DNA from: an uncultured Maribacter sp.
GTDB taxonomy: Bacteria; Bacteroidota; Bacteroidia; Flavobacteriales; Flavobacteriaceae
Direction: 5' to 3'
Assembly: GCF_947500405.1 (NCBI RefSeq)
Contig: NZ_CANMRY010000009.1
Location: forward strand, 1 to 64,000
DNA: 64,000 nucleotides
The position numbers were made by a program, and so were the translations under genes. The notes under the pieces are model-generated. The model was given only the letters and a program-made list of their open reading frames with translations. It was not told where the DNA came from and did not search any database. Below are positions 43,568 to 54,146 of this stretch, piece by piece; positions within the stretch are counted from its first letter, which is position 1; the number at the start of each line of letters is the position of its first letter.

Positions 43568-46500
43568 ATGAAATATACTTACTTATATATTTGTCTATGC
43601 TTTTTGAGTCTAAATTTATATTCACAGAGTAAAATTGAAAAATTTGATTTTGTTAACATAAAACAAGGAGATTCAAAAGTAGCAGTAACAACTATTATAC
43701 AGGATCATTATGGCTTTATTTGGCTTGGAACTGCAGGCGTGGGATTAAACCGTTTTGATGGAATAGATTATGTAAACTATAAACATTCTTCTATAGATAG
43801 TACGTCAATTAGTAGTAGTCTTATTTATAGCTCATTTTTAGACAAAGAAAACCGATTATGGTTTGGAACAGAAGAAGGTTTAAATCTATATGATAGAAAT
43901 TTAGATCAGTTTAAAAGAGTGCCTATTAATAATATTAAAACTAAAAAAAAAGAAATTCTATCTATTCGCAGTTTATGCGGAGACCATAATAATAATTTAT
44001 TTATAGGAACTTTTGGCAAAGGTATATATAAATTAAACCTTAGTACTTTAAAGGTCGAAAAAGTCTCTATAACTAAAGAAATTAGTAATTCATTTTTCAA
44101 GGTTTTTGATTTAAAATGTAATGCAGAAGGCAAAATATTTGCTGGAACAAATTCTGGTTTATTAGAGTATAATTCTAAACTAAATAAATTTAGCCTCACC
44201 AAAGTTAACAATAAAAAAGGGGTAATACGCAACACCGTAAATTCACTTATAATAGATCATAAAAATATATGGGTAGGAACAGAATCTGAAGGTTTAATAA
44301 GTTTAAAGTATTTAGGCCCAGAACCTTCACGCTATGATATAGTTACATCTAAAATAACAAATAAAAGACTACTTGCATTAGTTAAACTATCTGATGGGAG
44401 TATACTTTGTGGGAGTGAAAATGATGGTCTTTTTCATGTAAATTCTAATGGAAAAATAGTAAACAAGTACTTAAATGACAAAAAGGACGAAAAAAGCATA
44501 TTGTCTAATTCCATCTGGTCCCTTTTTAGAGATAAAGATAACAGAATTTGGATGGGATATTACAATAGTGGCGTTGGCATATATGATGATCTATTTGATA
44601 AATTTAATCACATTGAAAGTGTAAAAAATAATAACAGTTCTTTATCCAATCCATCCGTAACTGGTTTAATTCAAGATGAACAAGGCAGGTTATGGATTAG
44701 TCTTGATGGAGGTGGCGTTGATATTTATGACTTAAAAACTCACAGTTTTTCTCATGTTAATACAACTGAAAGTGGCTCCTATTCTGGGTTAAAAAGCGAT
44801 TATATAGAGTGTATTTTTATAGACAGCAAAAAAAATATTTGGTTAGGTAGTTGGAATGATGGTATTTTTCTCTTGCCAAAAGGCTCTAGAAAATTTATAA
44901 ATTATACTAGTGAAAATACTGGAGGGGATTTAGCATCTAATACTATTATGAGTATTACGGAAGATAAACAAGGAACTATATGGATTGGTAGTTTCTACAA
45001 AGGATTGCACTCCTTTAATCCAATTACAAAAAAAATTACGCACTATAATTCAGAACCTTTTATAGTTAACAACCTAATCAATGTTGATGTTAGAAAGATT
45101 CTTGTAGACGCAAGGCAAAATATATGGGTAGGATCAACCCAAGGTTTATTTAAAGTAGTTATAGGATCTAATAATAAACTTTATGTTACCTCCTACGAAA
45201 ATAAAATGGCTGAAGAGTTTAGTAATAAAATTACTTCAAGTCACATAACAACACTTTGTGAATCATCAGACAAACAAAAAATTTGGATTGGAACCAGAGG
45301 AGCGGGGTTATGTATGTTAAACATTAAAGAAGAAACCTTTAGTTGGTATAATAAACAAAATGGACTTTTAGGAGAAAATATAGCTAGCATTGAAGAAAAT
45401 AATGTTGGTAATTTATGGATAAGTAGTAATTCTGGTTTGTATAAATATGATATAGAAAAAGAAATTTTCACCAATTTCACGTATAATGATGGTTTGCTAT
45501 CAAACGATTTTAATATAAACTCCTCACTTAAGGACAAAGAAGGTAATTTGTATTTCGGAAACTATCAAGGCGTAGACTATTTTAATCCAGACAATATTAA
45601 AACAAATATAACTTTACCATCTGTTTATTTAACAGATTTTAAATTGTTTAATAAAAAGGTAATTCCTAATAAAGAAAAAAGCCCTTTAAATAAAGTTATA
45701 TCCGAAACTAACAATATAATACTAAATCACAAGCAATCTGTTTTTACTATTGATTATACAGCAGTTAACTATACTAGGCCAGAAAAAAATCAGTTTGCAT
45801 ATTATTTGGAAGGGTTAGAAAATTCATGGAATTACGTTGGTAATATACGAAATGCGACATATACAAATTTAGATTATGGCACTTATATATTTAAATTAAA
45901 AGCTGCTAATAACGATGGTGTTTGGAATGAGACACCAAAAAGCCTAACAATAACAATATTATCCCCTTGGTGGAAAACAAATTGGGCATTATTTGGTTAT
46001 ATAGCATTATTTTTATTGGCATTGTTTTTATTAAACAAGGTAACTCAAGAAAGAATACAAGAAAAACAATTACTTAGTTATGAAAGGAAAACTAGGAAAC
46101 AAAAGGAGGAGCTAAATGAAAAAAAATTTCAATTTTTCACCAATATTTCACACGAATTTAGAACACCTTTAACCTTAATAATCAACCCATTAGAAGATAT
46201 TCTAAGCGACAAAAGTTTAAATATTCCACAAATAGTAAAAACAAAGCTTAACACAGTTCACAAAAATACGGACAGGCTACATAGGTTAATAACTGAGCTC
46301 CTAGATTTTAGAAAGCTTGAATTAAATAAAGTTAGAATAAAAGCATGTAATCTAAATCTTGTTGTACTTTTAAAAGATGTTGCGAGTCATTTTAAAGAAG
46401 AAGCCTTATTAAAAAACATATCATTATCTGTAGACACTACAAATCCTGACATCTTTGTTTGGGCAGATAAAAGTATGTTAGAAAAAGTAATTTTTAATTT

Positions 46501-47731
46501 ACTTTCAAATGCAATTAAAGTTACTCCAAATGCAGGCACAATTGATGTGGAAGTTTGTATAAAGCAAGATAAAATCATACTTCCCTTAGTTAGTGATTAT
46601 AACCCAGTTAATGTGGCACAAATTGTTATTTCAGATTCTGGCCCAGGAATTGACGAAAAACAAGTAGAAAAAATATTCGATAGATTTTATCAAGTAGAAA
46701 ATTTAAACAAAACATATTATGGAGGAACTGGAATTGGTTTAGAGGTGGTAAAAAGTTTTGTTGAATTACATAAAGGTAGTATAAAGGTTAAAAGTGAATT
46801 TGGTAAAGGAACTAGTTTTAAAATTTACTTACCAATAGGGAAAACACACTTTAAAAAAAACGAATTGGTAATAGATGTTCAAGATGATAAAGATGAAGTT
46901 TTTATTAGAGAACACATAATAAATGAAGAAAAAGACTTAGAATCTAATGAACTAAAAAACAAATCTAAACTAAATACATTATTGATTGTAGAAGATAATT
47001 TAGAGCTTCAAAATTATTTAAAAGAAGAACTTAAAAATGAATACAAAATTTACACCGCTAAAAATGGTTTTGAAGGCTTAGAAATAGCTGAAAAAATACT
47101 ACCAGATGTAATTATTACAGATGTAATTATGCCAAAAATGGATGGATTCCTTTTTTGTAAAAAAATAAAAAGTGACATTAAAACCAGTCATATTCCACTA
47201 CTAATGCTTACTGCAAAAGCTAGAATAAATAATAGAATGGAAGGTATAGAGCTTGGTGCAGATGCATATATGGTTAAACCTTTTAATTTAAGACTTCTAA
47301 GATTACGATTAGCCCAGCTAATTACAAGCAGAAAGCTAATTTTTAATAAATATTTTAGTGTAATAAGTGAACTCCCAAATAATGTAAACACAACTTCTTT
47401 AGATAAAGAATTTATTGAAAAAGTTCTTAATTATATAAATGAAAATATTAGTAATCCAGAATTAAGTGTAGAAATTTTAGCTTCAGAATTAAACTTAAGC
47501 AAGAGTCAATTTTACAGAAAAATTAAAGCCCTAACAAGCCAAACTGCAAATGAATTTTTGAGAAATATAAGGCTTCAAAAGGCTAAACAAATTTTAGAAA
47601 TAGGCAGTGCAAATGTGGGCGAAGTATCTTTCAAAGTAGGCTTTTCGTCTCACTCTTATTTTACAAGGTGTTTTAAAAACTATTATGGAATACTTCCAAC
47701 AGAAGTAGAAGGTAATGATCTCCAGCAATAA
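43568..47731 (+). CDS. Hybrid two-component system sensor-regulator (HTCS)
   Basis: 1387 residues. Signal peptide (about 1-20), a periplasmic two-component-regulator propeller of 12-14 repeats (each with IW(I/V/L)G text, about 40-690) and a Y_Y_Y domain (about 700-795), a transmembrane segment (NWALFGYIALFLLALFLL, about 804-821), HisKA with phospho-acceptor H862 in ISHEFRTPLT, HATPase (NLLSNAIKV, GTGIGLEVVKSF), a receiver with phospho-acceptor D1185 (IITDVIMPKMDG) and a C-terminal AraC helix-turn-helix (about 1285-1380). HTCS proteins sense oligosaccharides in the periplasm and activate polysaccharide loci. It lies between the transporter and the GH3/Sus genes, so xylo-oligosaccharides are the likely signal. 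Confidence 0.95.
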   Translation: MKYTYLYICLCFLSLNLYSQSKIEKFDFVNIKQGDSKVAVTTIIQDHYGFIWLGTAGVGLNRFDGIDYVNYKHSSIDSTSISSSLIYSSFLDKENRLWFGTEEGLNLYDRNLDQFKRVPINNIKTKKKEILSIRSLCGDHNNNLFIGTFGKGIYKLNLSTLKVEKVSITKEISNSFFKVFDLKCNAEGKIFAGTNSGLLEYNSKLNKFSLTKVNNKKGVIRNTVNSLIIDHKNIWVGTESEGLISLKYLGPEPSRYDIVTSKITNKRLLALVKLSDGSILCGSENDGLFHVNSNGKIVNKYLNDKKDEKSILSNSIWSLFRDKDNRIWMGYYNSGVGIYDDLFDKFNHIESVKNNNSSLSNPSVTGLIQDEQGRLWISLDGGGVDIYDLKTHSFSHVNTTESGSYSGLKSDYIECIFIDSKKNIWLGSWNDGIFLLPKGSRKFINYTSENTGGDLASNTIMSITEDKQGTIWIGSFYKGLHSFNPITKKITHYNSEPFIVNNLINVDVRKILVDARQNIWVGSTQGLFKVVIGSNNKLYVTSYENKMAEEFSNKITSSHITTLCESSDKQKIWIGTRGAGLCMLNIKEETFSWYNKQNGLLGENIASIEENNVGNLWISSNSGLYKYDIEKEIFTNFTYNDGLLSNDFNINSSLKDKEGNLYFGNYQGVDYFNPDNIKTNITLPSVYLTDFKLFNKKVIPNKEKSPLNKVISETNNIILNHKQSVFTIDYTAVNYTRPEKNQFAYYLEGLENSWNYVGNIRNATYTNLDYGTYIFKLKAANNDGVWNETPKSLTITILSPWWKTNWALFGYIALFLLALFLLNKVTQERIQEKQLLSYERKTRKQKEELNEKKFQFFTNISHEFRTPLTLIINPLEDILSDKSLNIPQIVKTKLNTVHKNTDRLHRLITELLDFRKLELNKVRIKACNLNLVVLLKDVASHFKEEALLKNISLSVDTTNPDIFVWADKSMLEKVIFNLLSNAIKVTPNAGTIDVEVCIKQDKIILPLVSDYNPVNVAQIVISDSGPGIDEKQVEKIFDRFYQVENLNKTYYGGTGIGLEVVKSFVELHKGSIKVKSEFGKGTSFKIYLPIGKTHFKKNELVIDVQDDKDEVFIREHIINEEKDLESNELKNKSKLNTLLIVEDNLELQNYLKEELKNEYKIYTAKNGFEGLEIAEKILPDVIITDVIMPKMDGFLFCKKIKSDIKTSHIPLLMLTAKARINNRMEGIELGADAYMVKPFNLRLLRLRLAQLITSRKLIFNKYFSVISELPNNVNTTSLDKEFIEKVLNYINENISNPELSVEILASELNLSKSQFYRKIKALTSQTANEFLRNIRLQKAKQILEIGSANVGEVSFKVGFSSHSYFTRCFKNYYGILPTEVEGNDLQQ

Positions 47732-48068
47732 TTTTTTATAGTATATAGATTATAATCTGACTCTTAAATAACTATAAGTGTAATCTTATTTTTTCTTTTA
47801 GCATTATATAATCTATCAATCTTTTCTGTTTTACAAAGTCTATACCTAGGCAAAATAATATCCTTTTTTTCATCAGTACATCCCAAACAGTTAAAAAACT
47901 AATCCTTATAAAAATTTAATCTATTAAGAACATTCTATTTGTAATAATACGTACCCCTTATACTTTATTTAAAAGCACATTATTCTTTTAAAAAACGTGA
48001 TAACATTAGTGTAAATTATTATGCACTTTTTTGTAAAAAACACAGCATATGAACCTGTCTTACGCAAA

Positions 48069-48135
48069 ATGCTTAAAAAGTATTAACAAATGCTTAACAA
48101 TTAATAAATAGCACTAAACCTTTTATATAAATTTG
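48069..48135 (+). promoter_or_regulatory. Xylan-locus promoter with candidate HTCS operator (GH3-SusCD operon)
   Basis: Two copies of ATGCTTAA, at 48069-48076 and 48090-48097, spaced 21 bp (two helical turns), followed by the -7-like element TAAATTTG at 48128-48135, again exactly 38 bp after the start of the nearer box. TAACAA precedes the second box, so 14 bp (TAACAAATGCTTAA) match the GH3 promoter near 61046. The rest of the 552-bp gap holds only the small frame at 48144. Confidence 0.7.
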
Positions 48136-48143
48136 ATTTTATC

Positions 48144-48242
48144 ATGAAAATTAAATCCTCTAAAAAAAAAGAGTTAATAGAAGTAATACTTATAATAGCA
48201 TTAGTTGGACTTATGCTATTTTTCTTCTTCTTTTTTATTTAA
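48144..48242 (+). CDS. Small membrane protein (32 aa), hypothetical
   Basis: ATG at 48144 opens a frame of 32 codons: a basic start (MKIKSSKKKELIE), one hydrophobic segment (VILIIALVGLMLFFFFFF) and TAA at 48240-48242. It has the layout of a single-pass membrane miniprotein. The ATG is only 9 bp after the -7-like element, so its transcript would have almost no leader. It may be a real small protein or a leader peptide of the GH3-Sus operon. Confidence 0.45.
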   Translation: MKIKSSKKKELIEVILIIALVGLMLFFFFFFI

Positions 48243-48283
48243 ATACAGTAACAATTTCCACCTTCAAAAAATGTAAAGTAAAA

Positions 48284-50935
48284 ATGATTAATACGCATAA
48301 AATAAAAAAAAATAAGCTCTCAATATTTTTTTTAATTGGATTATTAGGAATCCTATCATGTAAAAACACTAACAACAGTAGTGAATTTAAATTTCAAAAT
48401 ACAGCTCTAAATGTGCAAGAACGAGTTGAAGATTTAATAAATCAAATGACGTTGAAAGAGAAAGTTTCTCAAATGCGTTATGATGCACCAGCAATAGAGC
48501 GGTTAGGTGTTCCAGAATATAATTGGTGGAATGAATGTTTACATGGGGTTGCAAGAGCAGGTGAAGCCACTGTTTTTCCTCAAGGTATTGGCATGGGATC
48601 TACATGGAACCCTGATTTAATTTTTGAAATGGGAGAAGTAGTTTCAGACGAAGCAAGAGCTAAGCATCATAAATTCGTTTCAGAAGGTAAAAGAGGTATA
48701 TATCAAGGGCTTACGTTTTGGACACCTAACATCAACATTTTTAGAGATCCTAGATGGGGAAGAGGTCAAGAAACATATGGAGAAGACCCTTATTTAACTA
48801 GTAGAATAGGTGTTAATTATATAAAAGGGCTTCAAGGAGATGACGAAAATCATTATAAAGTAATTGCAACTGCAAAGCATTTTGCAGTGCACAGCGGTCC
48901 AGAAAAATCTAGACATGAAGACAATTACCAAACATCTAATAAAGATCTTTATGAAACATATTTACCCGCATTTGAGGCTGCTATAAAAGAGGCAAAAGTA
49001 CATTCTGTTATGTGTGCATATAATAGATATAGAGACGAAGCCTGCTGTGGCAGCAACTTATTATTAAATAAGATATTAAGAGACGATTGGGCTTTTGATG
49101 GTTATGTGGTATCTGATTGTTGGGCAATTAATGATTTCTGGGAACCCAATAAACACGATTTGGTTGAGACACCGGAAGAAGCTGCTGCACTAGCTATAGA
49201 CAGAGGAACGGATTTAAATTGCGGAAGTGTTTACGACCCAAGTTTAAGTGAAGCCGTTTTAAAAGAATTAATAGATGAAAGTAAAATTGATATTGCTTTA
49301 TCTAGATTATTTACTGCACGTTTTAAATTAGGAATGTTTGATCCAGATGAAAAAGTAAAATGGTCAAAAATTCCTTATGAAGTTGTTACAAGTAAACATC
49401 ATTATGATTTATCTGAAAAAGTAGCTAGGGAGTCTATGGTACTTTTAAAAAATGATAATAATACATTACCATTAAGTAAAAACATTAAGTCTATAGCTGT
49501 AATAGGCCCAAATGCTAATTCAGATCAGGCCTTATTAGGAAACTACCACGGGACTTCAAAAAACAATATTACTCCGCTTTTAGCTATTAAAAATAAATTA
49601 CCTAATGCTACAATAAATTATGCCTTAGGAAGTGATTTAGCTATAGGTTGGCCAATGTTAACACCTGTACCAAATACGGTTCTTAAAAATGGAGACTCTA
49701 AAGGTTTAAAAGGTGATTATTATAAAAATAGAAATTGGGAAGGACAGCCAGAGTTTACTAGAACCGATAAAACAATAGACTTTACTTGGGTAACTAAAAG
49801 ACCATTAGACAATATAGAAAAAGATGATTTTTCAGTGAGATGGACTGGAGAATTAGTTCCTAAAGAAAGTGGTAATTACAGAATTGGATTAAAAGCTAGT
49901 AGTGGTGGAAAATTATATTTTAATGATTCTTTGCAGTTTAAATTTAGTGATGATCATGAGCCAAAAACAAAATATTTTGATGTTGAATTAGTTAAAGGAA
50001 AATCTAATACTATAAAAATTGAATATTTTAATTACCATGCAGACCCTCAAGCACAACTGGTATGGGCTAAAACAGACCAAGATTTAATAACTCCCGCCAT
50101 TAAAGCTGCAAAAAAATCTGAAGTAGTTATCTTATGCTTAGGTCTCTCTCCATCAATTGAAGGGGAAGAAATGCCTGTTTTACTAGAAGGCTTTGATAAG
50201 GGTGATCGTTCAGATATTACATTACCAAAAACTCAAATTGAGTTAATGAAAAAAATTCAGGCGCTAGGTAAGCCAACTATCTTGGTTTTAATGAACGGTA
50301 GTGCTTTGGCTGTAAATTGGGCAGCAGATAATGTTCCTGCCATTTTAGAAGCATGGTACCCTGGAGAATTTGGAGGTAACGCTATTGCAGATGTTTTGTT
50401 TGGAGATTATAATCCTGCAGGAAGGCTACCTGTAACTTTTTATAAATCGGTAAACGATTTGCCCGATTTTAAAAATTACAACATAGAAAACAGAACCTAT
50501 AAATACTTTAAAGGAGACCCGTTGTTTCCTTTTGGACATGGTTTAAGTTACACGAATTTTACATATTCCAATCTAAACATTCCTAAAATAGTTAGTATTG
50601 GCCACGATATTGAAGTGAGTGTTAATGTAAAAAATACTGGAGCAATTGAAGGGGATGAAGTGGTACAATTATACATTTCTCATGAAGGAAAAGAGAATGC
50701 AGCTATAAGAACTTTAGTAGAGTTCAAAAGAGTTCATTTAAAAGCTGGCGAAACAAAAAAACTCAGCTATAATATAAATCCAAAAAAGTACGCTTTAATA
50801 AATGAAGATGGTAAAACTATAATGGAACCAGGAACTTTAGTGTTAACCGTTGGCGGAAAACAACCAGGTTTTAAAGGTCTTTCAAATACCCATACAACAA
50901 ATGTACTGGAGAAAAGAATAATATTAAAAAAATAA
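48284..50935 (+). CDS. GH3 glycosidase with PA14 insert, probable beta-xylosidase (lipoprotein)
   Basis: 883 residues with lipobox ILSC (Cys26). GH3 N-domain with catalytic nucleophile D278 in GYVVSDCWAI, and substrate-loop text KHFAVHSGPEKSRHED. The C-terminal GH3 domain is interrupted by a PA14 domain at about 470-595 (LKGDYYKNRNWEGQPEFTRT). A fibronectin type III-like domain closes the protein (about 780-865). The SDCWAI text is typical of beta-xylosidases and related enzymes. It should release xylose from xylo-oligosaccharides. First large gene of the operon with SusC and SusD (39-bp gap). Confidence 0.88.
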   Translation: MINTHKIKKNKLSIFFLIGLLGILSCKNTNNSSEFKFQNTALNVQERVEDLINQMTLKEKVSQMRYDAPAIERLGVPEYNWWNECLHGVARAGEATVFPQGIGMGSTWNPDLIFEMGEVVSDEARAKHHKFVSEGKRGIYQGLTFWTPNINIFRDPRWGRGQETYGEDPYLTSRIGVNYIKGLQGDDENHYKVIATAKHFAVHSGPEKSRHEDNYQTSNKDLYETYLPAFEAAIKEAKVHSVMCAYNRYRDEACCGSNLLLNKILRDDWAFDGYVVSDCWAINDFWEPNKHDLVETPEEAAALAIDRGTDLNCGSVYDPSLSEAVLKELIDESKIDIALSRLFTARFKLGMFDPDEKVKWSKIPYEVVTSKHHYDLSEKVARESMVLLKNDNNTLPLSKNIKSIAVIGPNANSDQALLGNYHGTSKNNITPLLAIKNKLPNATINYALGSDLAIGWPMLTPVPNTVLKNGDSKGLKGDYYKNRNWEGQPEFTRTDKTIDFTWVTKRPLDNIEKDDFSVRWTGELVPKESGNYRIGLKASSGGKLYFNDSLQFKFSDDHEPKTKYFDVELVKGKSNTIKIEYFNYHADPQAQLVWAKTDQDLITPAIKAAKKSEVVILCLGLSPSIEGEEMPVLLEGFDKGDRSDITLPKTQIELMKKIQALGKPTILVLMNGSALAVNWAADNVPAILEAWYPGEFGGNAIADVLFGDYNPAGRLPVTFYKSVNDLPDFKNYNIENRTYKYFKGDPLFPFGHGLSYTNFTYSNLNIPKIVSIGHDIEVSVNVKNTGAIEGDEVVQLYISHEGKENAAIRTLVEFKRVHLKAGETKKLSYNINPKKYALINEDGKTIMEPGTLVLTVGGKQPGFKGLSNTHTTNVLEKRIILKK

Positions 50936-50974
50936 TTAACTATTCAACTAAATTAATAACTTAAACTAACTAAT

Positions 50975-53900
50975 ATGATAAAATTAAAATTTTTAGGTAT
51001 TGTACTGACCATATTATGCATACAAAATGCCTTTTCACAGACCAATACGGTCTCTGGTTTAGTTACAGATAAAGCAGGTGTTCCGATACCCGGAGTAAAT
51101 GTAATTTTAAAAAACACCGCAAACGGCACGTCAACAGATTTTGACGGAAAATATATAATTAACAATGTAAGCAAAAATAATGTTTTAGTATTTAGTTACT
51201 TAGGATTTGCTACACAAGAAATTGAATATAAAAGGAATAATGTTATAAACATTTCTTTATCAGAAGATGCTTCAGAATTAGATGAAGTAGTATTAATTGG
51301 TTATGGTACTTCTAAGAGAAAGGATCTAACAGGAGCAATATCTTCTGTTTCTGTTGATGAGTTAAAAGACCAGCCTTTTTCTTCTGTTGACCAGGCCTTA
51401 ACAGGTAAAGCAGCTGGTGTCACAGTATCCCAGAATTCTGGAGCACCCGGAGGAGGCGTTTCTATAAAAATTAGAGGTATAACATCTCTTTATGGAAATG
51501 AACCCTTATATGTTATCGATGGCACTCCGATTTTTGCAGATAGAAATAATACCTCTTTAGACCTAGGATCTGCTACAGGAGGTGGTTCTGGGCAAAATGT
51601 TAATTCCGCCTTATCTGGTTTAAATATGTCAGACATTGAATCAATAGATATTTTAAAAGATGCATCTGCTACAGCTATCTATGGGGCTAATGGTTCTAAT
51701 GGAGTTGTTTTAATAACAACAAAAAAAGGAAAAAGAGGTAAAACTACTATTTCTTTTGATAATTATACGGGTATTCAAAGTGTTACTAAATATAACGACA
51801 TGATGAATTTGCAACAATATGCCCAATATACGAGTGATCTTTTAAAATCTGATAATAGAGATGTTCCTTTTATATTTCAAGATCCTAGTTTGCTAGGTGA
51901 AGGTACAAATTGGCAAGAAGAAATTTTTAGAAGTGCACTAATTACAAATAACCAACTTGCAGTTTCTGGAGAAAAAGATGGAACACGATATTACACATCG
52001 CTTGGCTATTTTAATCAAGAAGGCGTTATTGTTAATACAGATTTTGAAAGAATTTCAATGCGTTTAAATATCGAAACAAAAGTTAATGATTGGTTCAAAG
52101 TAGGTAACAATATATCATTAAGTAATGTTAAACAACGTATTGTAAAGAATGATGATAGGGGTGGTATTGTTTCTTCAGCTTTACGATTAAGCCCTTTAAT
52201 ACCAGTTAGGTATCCAGACGGCAGTTATGGCGCTCCTGGGGGTGGTGTAAATGGTGCTTCTAATAATTATGAAGCGGTAAACCCTGTTGCTTATTCAGAA
52301 TTCGTTAACAATATTGATAAAAAATTTAAGATTAATGGTAACTTATTCGCTGAAATAGCATTCTTAAAAAATTTAACTTTTAGAAGTGAATTAGGATATG
52401 ATTTAAATGCAGGAGACAGTAGAGTATTCATTCCTACATATGAAAACATTGGTACCGCTGCAAATGAAGTAAATTCATCGCTTAAACAGCAAGATCAAGG
52501 TTACTATTGGACTGTTAAAAACTTTTTAACATACAACAACGCTTTGGATAAACATAATATAAATGTAGTCTTAGGCCAAGAAAGACAAAAAAGTAATTTT
52601 GAGTATTTAAGAGGTTCCAGAAGAGATTTAGAAGGGAACAATGAGTTTGACAACTTAGTTTTAGGGTTAAAATCGACATCAGAAGTAGACAACCAAAGTT
52701 TTGCTTGGGCAATGCAATCCTATATTGCAAGAGCAAATTACAATTATGATAGTAAGTATTACTTAACAGCTTCTATGAGAGCTGATGCATCTTCAAACTT
52801 TGGACCAAATAATAAATGGGGATATTTTCCTGCACTTTCTGGTGCTTGGACCATTTCAAATGAAAACTTCATGAAATCTTCATCGGGTCCAATAAATTAT
52901 TTAAAATTACGCGCAGGTTATGGTGAAGTTGGTAATCAAAATATTCCTAGCTTTTTATATCAAACACAGTTTTCTGCCGTTCCTTCATCTAGTGGGCTAT
53001 CCTATGTTTATTCAGTAGACGGGAACCCTGATATTAAGTGGGAAACTTTGAAATCTACGAATATTGGTTTGGAAATTGGCTTGTTAGATAATGCCATTAG
53101 ATTAGATCTTGACTTATATCAAAAGAAATCTTCAGATTTATTAATTCAAAGACCAGCAGATGATAGAACAGCAGGTAGAGTTTTACCTTATGAAAACATT
53201 GGTGAAATGGTTAATAAAGGGTTAGATATAAAGTTGAACACAAGAAATTATGAAACTGATGATTTTTCATGGAATTCTACTTTTATATATTCAACATTCA
53301 CCAACGAATTAACAGAATTCTATGGAGGTACAAAACCATTAACGGCAAACATACCGCAATCGGACGGAGAATTATTATATAGTTATGTTGAAGAAGGACA
53401 ATCTTTAGGACAAATTTATGGTTATGTCACAGATGGTATTTTTAGAACCCAACAAGAAGTTGATGAAAGTGCTGTTCAAGTTCCAGGAAAAACCAGTGTG
53501 GGAGATATTAAATTCAAAGATTTAAATAACGATGGCGAAATTACCCTTGACGACAGAACGTATATAGGATCTGCTCTTCCTAAATTTACTTTTAGTGTTA
53601 ATAATAATGTTACCTATAAGAACTTTGATTTAAGTGTTGTATTAAATGGATCATATGGTAATAAAATATACAATCAAAATAGATTTTACACCGAAGCATT
53701 ACGTTTCTTGGGAGAAAATCAATCTACCGATGCTCTAAATCACTTTGTTGTAAATTATTTACCAGATGGAGTTACTTTGGATGATGAAGCAAATATTGCT
53801 CAAAATACCAATATTCCAAGAATTGATTTAGCAAACGGTAATTCAAATACAAGAGTATCTGATCGCTTTGTAGAAGACGGTTCTTATTTAAGAATCCAAA

Positions 53901-54127
53901 ACATTACAATGGGATATAATTTAAGTCCCGAGTTTTTAAGCAAAACTAACCTCTTTACTAAGGCGAGGCTATACCTTTCAGGACAAAATTTATTTACTTT
54001 CACTAAATATTCTGGTCTAGATCCAGAAATTGGAAGCAGAAATTCAGACATAAGATATGCTGGTTTAGATGTGGGTAGATACCCTTTAGCAAAGACCATA
54101 ACCTTAGGTGTTAATCTAACATTTTAA
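50975..54127 (+). CDS. SusC-family TonB-dependent outer-membrane transporter
   Basis: 1050 residues. Signal peptide (about 1-21), a carboxypeptidase-regulatory-like domain (about 24-100, VSGLVTDKAGVPIPGVNVIL), a plug with the SusC hallmark DEVVLIGYGTSKRKDLTGAI (about 105-125) and EPLYVIDGTPI, then a beta-barrel ending GVNLTF. With SusD it imports oligosaccharides using TonB energy. Placed before the susD gene by 19 bp. Confidence 0.96.
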   Translation: MIKLKFLGIVLTILCIQNAFSQTNTVSGLVTDKAGVPIPGVNVILKNTANGTSTDFDGKYIINNVSKNNVLVFSYLGFATQEIEYKRNNVINISLSEDASELDEVVLIGYGTSKRKDLTGAISSVSVDELKDQPFSSVDQALTGKAAGVTVSQNSGAPGGGVSIKIRGITSLYGNEPLYVIDGTPIFADRNNTSLDLGSATGGGSGQNVNSALSGLNMSDIESIDILKDASATAIYGANGSNGVVLITTKKGKRGKTTISFDNYTGIQSVTKYNDMMNLQQYAQYTSDLLKSDNRDVPFIFQDPSLLGEGTNWQEEIFRSALITNNQLAVSGEKDGTRYYTSLGYFNQEGVIVNTDFERISMRLNIETKVNDWFKVGNNISLSNVKQRIVKNDDRGGIVSSALRLSPLIPVRYPDGSYGAPGGGVNGASNNYEAVNPVAYSEFVNNIDKKFKINGNLFAEIAFLKNLTFRSELGYDLNAGDSRVFIPTYENIGTAANEVNSSLKQQDQGYYWTVKNFLTYNNALDKHNINVVLGQERQKSNFEYLRGSRRDLEGNNEFDNLVLGLKSTSEVDNQSFAWAMQSYIARANYNYDSKYYLTASMRADASSNFGPNNKWGYFPALSGAWTISNENFMKSSSGPINYLKLRAGYGEVGNQNIPSFLYQTQFSAVPSSSGLSYVYSVDGNPDIKWETLKSTNIGLEIGLLDNAIRLDLDLYQKKSSDLLIQRPADDRTAGRVLPYENIGEMVNKGLDIKLNTRNYETDDFSWNSTFIYSTFTNELTEFYGGTKPLTANIPQSDGELLYSYVEEGQSLGQIYGYVTDGIFRTQQEVDESAVQVPGKTSVGDIKFKDLNNDGEITLDDRTYIGSALPKFTFSVNNNVTYKNFDLSVVLNGSYGNKIYNQNRFYTEALRFLGENQSTDALNHFVVNYLPDGVTLDDEANIAQNTNIPRIDLANGNSNTRVSDRFVEDGSYLRIQNITMGYNLSPEFLSKTNLFTKARLYLSGQNLFTFTKYSGLDPEIGSRNSDIRYAGLDVGRYPLAKTITLGVNLTF

Positions 54128-54146
54128 AAATTTAAAATTGATTATT

